Source: Lactarius indigo
Taxonomy: Eukaryota > Basidiomycota > Agaricomycetes > Russulales > Russulaceae
Direction of reading: 5' to 3'
NCBI GenBank assembly: GCA_025766275.1
Contig: JAFKAC010000020.1
Coordinates: forward strand, 372,001-436,000
DNA: 64,000 bases
Shown here: positions 55,877 to 64,000 of the stretch, piece after piece
Position numbering within the stretch: the stretch's first letter is position 1
How the letters are laid out: each line of letters starts with the position of its first letter
Program-made: the position numbers and the translations under genes
Notes under the pieces: generated by a model
Told to the model about the DNA's origin: nothing
Seen by the model: only the letters and a program-made list of their open reading frames with translations
Database searches by the model: none

Positions 55877-57310
55877 GTGCTCAAACTCTCGGAGTACGAC
55901 TTCGAGATTCATCACATTAAAGGAACTTCCAACGGATGCACCGACACCCTGTCATGAAGGCCAGACTATGATCAAGGGGAAAATGACAATGAAGGAGTAA
56001 CGGTGTTACCAGAGAATGTTTTTGCACGCGCTACCACACTGGAAGAGCCACAACACCCCCACTGGAGACTGGAGATCCTACCAGCGGATATGACCCCCAA
56101 ACATCCTATTTACGAACAAGATTTAGCTAAGTTGAAGCCTTGGGTTGACGCTCACAAGCTAAAAGATATCGAAGGAACGTGGTACAAGGAAGGACGTTGA
56201 GTGGTTACAGGCAATATCCATGACAAGCGTACCATTATTGCAGCACATCACGACCCTCCCGTCTATGGTCACCCAGGCATCAAGCATACTCTCCAACTCA
56301 CCAAACGACACTACTGGTGGCCCCAGATGAAAAACGATGTTACAGACTATGTCAAAGGCTGCGCAGAATGTCAGCGGCACAAAGTCAACCTCCGTCCCAT
56401 TAGGGCGCCTCTACAACCCATCTATCCCAAACCAGAAGCCCTGCCATTCGAGACCATCGCCATGGACTTCATCACTAAACTACCTATCTCCCGTGGCTAC
56501 AACTCCATTTTAACAATAACCAACCACAATTGTACCAAGGCTGCCGTTTTCATCCCTTGTAATGAGGAAATAATGGCTGAAGGAACAGCAGCCTTGTATG
56601 TTTCTCATGTGTTCCCACAATTCGGACTCCCCTTGTGTGTTATCAGTGACCGAGATCCCCGCTTCGCATCCAAGTTTATGCGGGAGATATGCAAAATCCT
56701 TGGCATCAGCCAAAATATCTCAACCGCCTACCACCCCAGAACTGACGGTCCATCAGAACGAACAAATCAGTGGTTGGAACAATATCTCCGCTTTTGGGTA
56801 AATGAGCGGCAAGATGACTGGGTCTGTTATCTACCAATGGCAGAATTCACACATAACAACTGGCCCAACGAGACTACGCGGGAGTCCCCTTTCTTTCTCT
56901 TATCGGGATTCAATCCTCGCACTGATTGGATCGACAGACCCTCTCCTATCCCACAAGTATCGCTAAGGCTAGACCAGTTCAAACAAGCGCAACAGCGTGC
57001 CTTCTCCTGCATGCTCAGGGTGCGAAAGTCATGGGTTAAACACAAAGATACGCCCAAGTTCAAGGAAGGAGACCTTGTGTGGCTTGAAGGACACCACCTA
57101 TGTACTCATCAACCAACCACAAAACTAGCTGCTAAACGCCATGGACCATTTAAGGTCATCCAGGTGATGTCTCCTGTCAACTATTGCCTCAAACTTCCCA
57201 CACAGTGGAGCATCCATGATGTCTTCCACATAGATCTTCTCACACCTTATCGCGAGACACCCACGCACGGACCAAACTATCAGCACCCACCACCTGATTT
57301 GGTTGATAAC
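55877..57310 (+). pseudogene. Element B pol, integrase part
   Basis: LKLSEYDFEIHHIKGTSNGC (end of RNase H), then the integrase zinc finger HPGIK...CAECQRHK, core DFITKLPISRGYNSILTIT, ISDRDPRF and [16 protein letters not shown], and GKP-like SIHDVFHIDLLTPY to PPPDLVDN. Stops at 55,955 and 56,198 are TGA for CGN. Ends at 57,310 against the reversed K LTR. Confidence 0.9.
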
Positions 57311-57581
57311 TGTTACGCTCCACTGGTGTTAGTCTGACTTGGACTTGAGAAAGGCGTAATCAACTTAGCAAAGGTCAGGCGAATGGGGATCACGTGTCAA
57401 CCCAACGCAGGCTGAACAGGGGCACACTGGCACACGCTGCAGTGAAGATGAAAGAGTACTATCCCTTGGTGGATAGGAGTGGAGGTGCACTTAGTCAAAG
57501 ACTAAGGCAGATAGACGAGTCAAAGAGGTGGATTGAAGAAGACCAAGATGGGGATCCTTGGTCTTCTAGAGCGACTACTTA

Positions 57582-58160
57582 TGTTATGATCCAACGCTTC
57601 GGACCTAAGTCACAGTATGTCTCCCTCTTGTCTTTCCCCTTCTGTACTATACTTTGTTACCAAAGGAGCTACTGTTACTAGTGGCGCTGTTTCTTTGATC
57701 CGAACTTCTGTTTACTCCGTTTAGTCTCTTTGATATTGTGTGGACTTGTGTTCATGTTGTTTGGAACCCTGTCCTATATAAACCTGTACCATAGACCGTA
57801 GGAAGCCAGACTTGGCTTCGTTTGCAATCTAGCAACCTTGCCTCCGTACTTTGGTGTGACCTCACTTTATCCCTCTCTTCTTGTGCATCCCCCACCTCAG
57901 TCCCTAACCAGGACACTTCGAAGTCTTTGCAGTTGAACTATATCAACGTGTTACACCTGTTATACTCTGTGCACTAGCAAGATCAAGTGTAGAGAAGTGT
58001 TAGACACTTCGGACGAGGAGTCCTACATAGCAGAGTAGTGCTGCACTTTGTGCCACACTTTTATCACTCGTATTTCATAGCAATAAGACAACAGAGGTCT
58101 TCGCTTGATACTTGTGTGATTCAGAACCTTTAGAACCCACGCCCCTGCTAGGGCGTAACA
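57582..58160 (+). mobile_element. Solo H-family LTR in K's LTR
   Basis: TGTTATGATCC...CTGCTAGGGCGTAACA, 579 bp, perfect ACTTA repeats (57,577-57,581 and 58,161-58,165). TATATAAA at about 57,775. Confidence 0.95.
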
Positions 58161-58578
58161 ACTTATACAGGTATGCGTGGGCTTTAAAGCGCCGCTAAGA
58201 CAATAAGAGACCAGTAGTGTAACTAGCTCGAACCCTAGTACAGCTATCCTAGGAATGAGTCATACATGAGTCACAATCACATGCGAACTACTATGCTGAC
58301 TGATACGGTGTAAGAGTCCATGACTAATATCAATACTGGACTGTAGTCATAACCAGTCATGAGTCTGAGTCCGTAACATTACCCCCTTTTCAGATGCGAG
58401 GCCCACCTTGCATGAAAGCCAACAGAGGCCAATCCTTCTGTACCTCCTCAATTCGCCAAAACATGTTAGCCCTCTCCAACCTATAAATGGAGTCGAGCTT
58501 ATCTTGTGTGACATTTGCCAGCTGGAGTCTAATCTCCCACATATGTGTCATCAGCCGATCCTCGTGGAACGCAGCCGC

Positions 58579-60442
58579 TCAGTAGCGGTGAATCTCAGCC
58601 GTGAGAGATTCATCCCCTATCTTCTCAAGGGCGCGGTCCATAGTATTCCCTTCCTTGATCATAACAAGGTCTTCGTGGGCAATGAAGGCCCGGTCATTGT
58701 GAGGGCAGTGTGGTCTGGCATACAGGGGTTGGCCATAGACATATGGCAATCCACTCACCAACCCCAGCACGAACGGGTTGCTGCACATGACCACTTGCAC
58801 ATGGTCAGCCTCTACAACTCGCCCTCCAGGGAGCTTGACCTTGAAGGGAATTGAATTGGGTCCCCTATTACGCCGGAACCCTTCTGGCGCCAGGAGGGAG
58901 GCGGGGTCATCCTTGGGAGATCTGGGCTCGTGGGGCACCACTCGGAAGACTTGGATGTCTCCTTGATACATGGGGTCTCCGTTGGTGTAGACGATGTAAG
59001 GGGTGGCATTGGGATCGTCAGTGTGGCTTTGTGTTCTGAGGAAAGAGTGTCTCGCTGGGTATTGATTGCTATCGTCATAGATAGCATTATCGTCCTCCAG
59101 TACCTCTGCCTCGCCTTCCTTGCCTTCCTCCACATCTCCGCTAGGTGCAGTTGCTTGTCCTGCCATTTGCATGCTGTCTTCTTCCACTGCATCTCCCATG
59201 CTCGGAGTGACTCCACGCTTGTCAGCGCTTGGGAGAGCCACTCGAAGGGCGGCAAGTTCTTCAGCGGTGATGGGGGTGGTGTTGAATTGCCGACCGGTAT
59301 TGGGGTCGATGAGGTTGTAAGTGGGGGTGGTGTTGTCAGTGAGGACCCCTCTGGTAGGTAAGGGGAATTGTCTTTGGATGGCATCCCACTCTTGCTGGGT
59401 GAAAAGCCCCTCTTCATCGGGGATGTCGTCAGGAGCTCTGAAGGTGTGTAGCATGTTATGGGCCACTGCACCCCTCGTGAGGTGTTTGACAAGTGCGGGG
59501 TTCGGTGTGGAGGCATTGGTGGGAATAGTCATGAGAGGATGGAAGTCAGGAAGAGGAGATGGAGGCTTAGCACAACATCGCGTGGCCCTTATATGTACTT
59601 CTTGGTCAGGGTTTGAAGCTTTGAAGTCCCGAACAGCTTGGTTGGCAAAGATGTCATCCTTATCGACCCACTGATTGTCTGAGTCTGGATGGCCCTTCCA
59701 TTTGACAAGGTACTGGAGTTGTCGTCTTCTGCCAAATCGCCGAGAGTCTAGAATCTTCTCGACCTTGTATTCTTCTTCGCTATCTACCAAATCTGGTGGT
59801 GGGCACTAGTAGTTTGGTCCGTGCATGGGTGTCTCACGATAAGGTGTGAGAAGATCTATGTGGAAGACATCATGGATGCTCCACTGTGTGGGAAGTTCGA
59901 GGTGATAATTGACAGGGGACATCACCTGGATGACCTTAAAGGGCCCATGCCATTTTGTGGCTAATTTTGCGGTTGGCTGATGCATATGTAGGTGGTGCCC
60001 TTCAAGCCACACAAGGTCTCCTTCTTTGAACTTGGGCATGTCTTTGTGTTTGACCCATGACTTTTGTGCCCTGAACATACAGGAGAAGGTGCGCTGCTGT
60101 GCCTGTTTGAATTGATCTAGCCTTAACGACACCTGTGGGATAGGGGATGGCCTATCGGTCCAATCAGTGCGAGGGTTGTACCCTGATAAGAGGAAGAAGG
60201 GGGACTCCTGTGTGGTCTCATTTGGCCAATTATTGTGCGTGAATTCTGCCATTGGTAGATATCAGACCCAATTGTCCTGTCGCTCATTTACCCAAAAGCA
60301 GAGGTATTGTTCCAGCCACTGATTTGTTCGTTCCGATTGGCCGTCGGTCCTGGGGTGATAGGCGGTCGAGATATTTTGGCTGATGCCAAGGATCTTGCAT
60401 ATCTCTCACATGAACTTGGATGCGAAACGTGGGTCTCTATCA
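58579..60442 (-). pseudogene. Element K pol C-terminus with extra module
   Basis: Integrase core from DRDPRFASKF (about 60,435) with TGA in KFM*EI and NWV*YLP, then MAEFTHNNWPNETTQESPFF open to TAG 59,806 (CAG in A). From about 59,790 one frame of 403 residues: chromodomain (VEKILDSRRFGRRRQLQYLV), acidic linker, then the extra module FKVKLPGGRVVEADHVQVVM, YVYGQPLYARPHCP and RAFIAHEDLVMI, ending at 58,579. This is the best preserved copy of the A-family extra module; it has no zinc knuckles. Confidence 0.85.
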
Positions 60443-61280
60443 CTGCGGGCATTTCAGGATTTTGAGTCAGTTTTCATGCTGATTTAATTAAAATCTTTTT
60501 TCAAAAATGCTTACAAATTAAGCACATAAAATACTGTAATTCCATTTACAATGGTAATCTACAATAAATTGAGAATGAGAGCACACAATATGTGATAATG
60601 GCATTTACAATGTATCCAGTCATATGATTTGCATGTATTCATTAATGTAATTCACAATGAGTGTAAACCATCCATCATAAAGACATTGTGAGGTATATTT
60701 TCAATATTATTCACATAATATCAAGTAAATCACCAGGAATACATTTGACACAACACCTGATATCAAGACATTGTGACTCAATGGCTCTTGAAGTCAAGAA
60801 TCTAGACATAGACTTCATGACACAGCATTGGCACGCCAGGTACTGGTGCCACGTGATCCTCTCCAAACTAGGCAGGGCTATCTGGCCCTTCATCCAGTGT
60901 TTGTACAGACATCGCGACTGCTCATTTCAAGGGGCTCGCGGGATTTTAAGCACCCATACCCGGGTTAGGGGGATAGGGGGGGTATAGTCGACTCTTCGCA
61001 GATTTTTGTGCACCGGTGCCTATAGGGCGCTTACTCTTACTATCGTGTGGTCTGGATAACCCGCAAGTATTTTTTTCGTACCCTTACCTGTACCAGTCGA
61101 AACCCTTACCAGCAGCGAGGGGTAAGGATACCCATCCAAGCGAGTTAGAGTAGGTCAAGGGTTACAAGGGTATCGAACCCTTGTAACCCGTCACCCATGC
61201 ACTCAAAATTCAAAGCAATATTTTACGACTCATGTTTGATACGGCTACAGTAATGTACTAGTCACCGTAAGCTAAGTCTG
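60443..61280. other. AT-rich spacer with CACAATG words
   Basis: No gene supported. From 60,540 to 60,780 the words TTACAATG, CACAATG and their complement CATTGTG recur at least five times. The part after 60,900 is more GC-rich and featureless, with several GGGTAAGG/ACCCTTAC-type words at 61,080-61,180. Confidence 0.45.
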
Positions 61281-61289
61281 TAGCGTTGT

Positions 61290-61760
61290 GGGTGAGGCGT
61301 GGCGTTGGTGTCGTGGCGTTGTGGTGCGGCGTCGGTGTTGTGGCGCCACGTCGGTGTTGTGGGGGCACTGCGCCGTGTCAGTGTCGTGAGGGTCTGGCAC
61401 CATGTCAGTATTGTGGAGGCGCCGCACCGCGCCGGTGTCGTGGAGTCGCAGTGCGGCGACGGTGTCGTCGGTGCCGTGAGGGAGCGGCGCAGCGCCTGTG
61501 TCATGGGGCCTGGCACCACGTCGGTATCGTGGAGGCACCGCGCCGCGTTGGTGTCGTCGGTGCTGTGGGGGCGCGGCGCTGCGCCTATGTCGTGGGGGCC
61601 TGGCATCACATTGGTATCGTGGAGGCGCGGCGCGGCATCGGTGTCATCCGTGCCGTGGGGGAGCGGCGCGGTGCCTGTGTCGTGGGGGCCTGGCACCACA
61701 TCGGTACCATGGAGGCGGCGCGCCGCGTTGGCATTGTCGGGGCCTGGCACACGTCGATGT
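61290..61760 (+). repeat. GC-rich degenerate tandem repeat, unit about 90 bp
   Basis: At least four to five copies of a unit containing GTCGTGGGGGCCTGGCACCA, then CATCGGTATCGTGGAGGC, then GGTGTCGTCGGTGCCGTGGG. All frames on both strands are open for long stretches because of composition, so the apparent ORFs here are not evidence of genes. Copies differ mainly by C/T and G/A changes. Confidence 0.75.
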
Positions 61761-62986
61761 CGATGTCGTGGTGTCGTACCACCCAGCGAGAACGCTTCGA
61801 AACCTATGAAGGAGAAAAAAAAAATTATGGTTAGTTACGAGCTAAAAGGATGAACAAAAAACACTTAGCTTCATGAGGATTCCTGGGCCTGCGATGGGGT
61901 TGTCGACAAGGCGGACAAGGCAGATGTAAGGGTGGCAGTGGATTACCAAGCCGATTGCTGTATTTAGTACGAAAGGTCAAGGTTAAGATGAGAGTCAGGG
62001 GCGGAAACACGAGGTAAACGCGAGGTAAGTAACACGAGTCATAGGTGGAAACGGGGGAGTCGGTGAGCAAAGGAACATGTCCGAAGAATAGCGCCGGTGG
62101 TGATGACGACGCGCACTACGAGTACAAAGAAATCGTCAGAAAAAGAAAAGTAAAATCAAAAGATAGTGGGCGCGCCTGTGCCCGAGACAGAGAACGCGAA
62201 CTAGAACGATCCGACGAAAAGTCGTGGCTTGAGAGGCGATGACGCGAAGTCGATCGGTTGAGGGTGAAGATACGAAGGAGGCAATGAAGACGGCGGGGAG
62301 AGCAAAGGAATGGTGAGTGGTGGAAGCATGGTAGGCCGTCGGCGTCACAGTTGGGGGGCTTGAAGGCGACGTTAGCCCAGTACGGGCAATTGGGTGGCGT
62401 CCGACGATGGCGGAAGAGACAGGGAGGACGACGAGGCAAGGAACGACAGATTCGACGACGAGATGAGAGAGAAAGGATGAAGTACGAGGCGAGGCAAAGT
62501 GAGCGAGAACGGATGTGTGAGTCGATAGCTTGCCCTATAAGGCCAAGTCCTTGAGGTCATTGGAGTACCAACGGACCATCGTTGAGGATTTTTGTTGAGG
62601 GTTTGGAAGGGACGACAACAGAAAGGGAGTGAAGGCAACGCTGAGATGGCATGGCAAGCTGCCAAACATGACAACGCAGATAACTATTCCATAACCCCAA
62701 TTCTGTATGATAATTTCCCGTCTAACTTACTTAACTACGAACCGCGCTCTTAAGTTTGGATGTCCGCTAGGTGTTGTTATGAAAACCGCAGTAAGCAAGG
62801 CAGTGAGCCTTCCTCTACGGCGCTATACAAGTTTCTCGTACAGTCGCTATGACGAGTTTATGATGACCAACTGTAACGATGGTAGTCCTTGTCGTTGTTG
62901 GCATCAGGGCTAAAGCTAAAGACTCAGAAGCCTGCAGAGATCTATGATAAGCCTTTGGAGACTGGATCGATCTGCGCACGGGAAAC
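61761..62986. other. Spacer, no gene supported
   Basis: Purine-rich plus strand around 62,100-62,550 (many GAGA and CGACGA words). No motif, LTR end or splice structure recognised. It holds the 3' flank of the gene that ends at 62,987. Confidence 0.4.
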
Positions 62987-64000
62987 TTACGCAATCACAT
63001 CCGAAGAATGGCTGAAAGTATACGGCTCTGCTTTTGGACACAATACATGTTTTAAGTAAAGAACCTCCCTGCTATCGAGCCATATTGGATTGTAGGCATT
63101 AATCGGAAGGCCTGGAGGTGCGTGTAGCTTATTGCGAACTTTCTGGGAGCCAACACGGATGTGGGGGAGTGCACCACGCTTATCGACACCCCAACTCATA
63201 ATATGGTGCCGGTGGTGCAGTTGGTCAAGGACTTTTAACCAGCTATGTAAGTCAGGGTGTCGCCAGTCAGGTTTGATAACCGTATATGTCGGCCGATTCG
63301 TGCTGGGTTCGACAGCTGATTCGTCGGAAGACATCCCATCAGGTCCCAACGAGTCCAAAAAAGGTAGGTGCTTTCTCAGTGGATCATATATTTTCGCGAC
63401 GCCACGGCGACGTTGGAACAACTCCATCGTAGATGAGCAATGGTGTCACTTTACGGCATAGAAAACTTACTTGGTACTTGCGTTGCTGCCGGCTGTGTCT
63501 AGACTTCTCTATGGCTCTCTCTACCAGCGGGAGCTCGTCTCTTTTGTGGCGTGACTGTAAGCTCTTGATCTGGTTTGAAAATGCCTTCTCTATGGCCTTC
63601 CGCATCTCCTGTGTGTCGCCATACCCTATCTTCTCGATTAGATGCTCAGCAAAAACTCGGCCAGCGGCGACATTCCAGGGTGATTTTGGTTTCCCCGCGA
63701 TGTCGATCATGAAGTCAGTAGTCGTTGCATCGCAGGCCTTTGCACCATGACCTGTGCGCTCCCATTCAGCCATGAACACAGAAATTCGAGAGGGGTCGGG
63801 TATGCGGCCGTAAGGTGGACTCTCCTTTAGTAGAAAAGAGAGTTCAGTTCGGACCAATTTCTGGTTCAGATACAGTTAGCGTAGAATACCATTGCACCGG
63901 TCGCTACAGAGGTACTGGAACTCACTGCCAGTGAATTCTTGTCTGCCTCACGCCGGAATGGGCTCCTTCCACGTCTGCCTTTCACACGGGTACGATCATC
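62987..64000 (-). CDS. Conserved Agaricomycete protein of unknown function, 5' partial
   Basis: Three exons visible on the minus strand. The 5' exon, at the window edge (KGRRGRSPFRREADKNSLA), ends at GTGAGT near 63,924. The middle exon, about 63,860-63,480, is Lys/Glu-rich and helical (KAIEKAFSNQIKSLQSRHKR, VERAIEKSRHSRQQRKYQ). The last exon, from about 63,424, reads LFQRRRGVAKIYDPLRKHLP, LGPDGMSSDESAVEP, KPDWRHPDLHSWLKVLD and LPINAYNPIWL, stop at 62,987. The order DGMSSDES, then WRHP, then a DxLH helix, then NAY-x-x-xWL is a pattern I recall from a large Agaricomycete family of unknown function, often near transposons. The start lies outside the window. Confidence 0.65.

Larger units (their letters stand above)
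27946..57310 (+). mobile_element. Element B: host of the nested insertions
   Basis: Ty3 chromovirus of the A family, left end TGTTACGGTAC at 27,946. Interrupted by A (28,170-35,986, in its 5' LTR), by C with D inside (39,013-54,058, in pol), and by a solo E LTR (55,253-55,876). Without these about 5.86 kb of B remains, from the 5' LTR to the integrase C-terminus (PPPDLVDN, 57,309). There the reverse-oriented LTR of K begins. The rest of pol and the 3' LTR are missing. Confidence 0.9.
57311..60442 (-). mobile_element. Element K: 3' part of an A-family element
   Basis: Minus orientation. 3' LTR at 57,311-58,378 (with an H LTR inside), purine tract (minus strand CTGAAAAGGGGGTAA), then pol from the extra module back to the integrase core. 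It is truncated at 60,442 in the middle of ISDRDPRF. Its LTR end lies exactly at B position 57,310, so K inserted into B, and a later deletion removed the rest of K and the far side of B. Confidence 0.85.

Noticed and set aside
57311..60442. K as the missing 3' end of B, moved by inversion
   Set aside because: K repeats integrase sequence already present in B up to 57,309, so it is a separate copy.
61262..61853. Long overlapping ORFs on both strands in the GC-rich repeat
   Set aside because: All frames are open because of composition and repetition; no start context, introns or motif.
1..64000. CRISPR arrays, bacterial operons, rRNA genes
   Set aside because: Nothing resembling spaced direct repeats, ribosome-binding sites or rRNA was seen; the sequence is fungal nuclear DNA.

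Overview
The window comes from a filamentous basidiomycete, most likely an Agaricomycete. The genes carry many 45-70 bp GT-AG introns, two of the protein families (DUF6534 and DUF6532) are typical of Agaricomycetes, and about 70% of the sequence is LTR retrotransposon. A Rhizoctonia-like genome would fit, but that is inference.

Layout. 0.3-0.7 kb: casein kinase 1 pseudogene. 1.4-4.7 kb: DUF6532-type gene split by a solo LTR. 5.0-14.1 kb: graveyard of truncated Ty3 and Ty1/copia elements and solo LTRs, with several junctions that lack target-site duplications (TSDs). 14.6-26.8 kb: host island with a five-exon membrane protein gene, a DUF6534 receptor-like membrane protein, a GCNA-like SprT protease, a Pop8-like RNase P/MRP subunit divergent from it, and a DCN1-like neddylation ligase. 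27.1-60.4 kb: one nest of LTR elements. 60.4-64.0 kb: AT-rich spacer, a GC-rich ~90 bp tandem repeat, and the 3' part of a conserved Agaricomycete gene of unknown function.

The nest. I name the elements A, B, C, D, K (Ty3 chromoviruses), I and G (older Ty3), J (copia) and LTR families E and H. B (from 27,946) lies in copia remnant J. A (28,170-35,986) sits inside B's 5' LTR. C (39,013-54,058) sits in B's pol with TSD AAAAT. D (39,151-47,055), in reverse orientation, sits in C's 5' LTR with TSD AGAAA. A solo E LTR sits in B's pol. K abuts B's integrase end in reverse and carries a solo H LTR with TSD ACTTA. LTR pairs differ at 7/585 (D), 14/508 (A) and 13/343 (C) sites, and every one is a CpG transition.

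Shared biology. A, C and D carry an LTR segment about 30 nt after a TATA box that is complementary over 10-11 nt to the site just inside the 5' LTR, the layout of Tf1-type self-priming. A, B, D and I join gag and pol by a -1 shift at GGGTTTT or GGATTTT; C has gag and pol in one frame. After integrase and chromodomain, A, C, D and K carry an extra module I do not recognise: a globular part with a YG-x-PLYA-like motif, a probable coiled coil, and in C and D a C-terminal zinc-knuckle array. This module is the best candidate for something undescribed.
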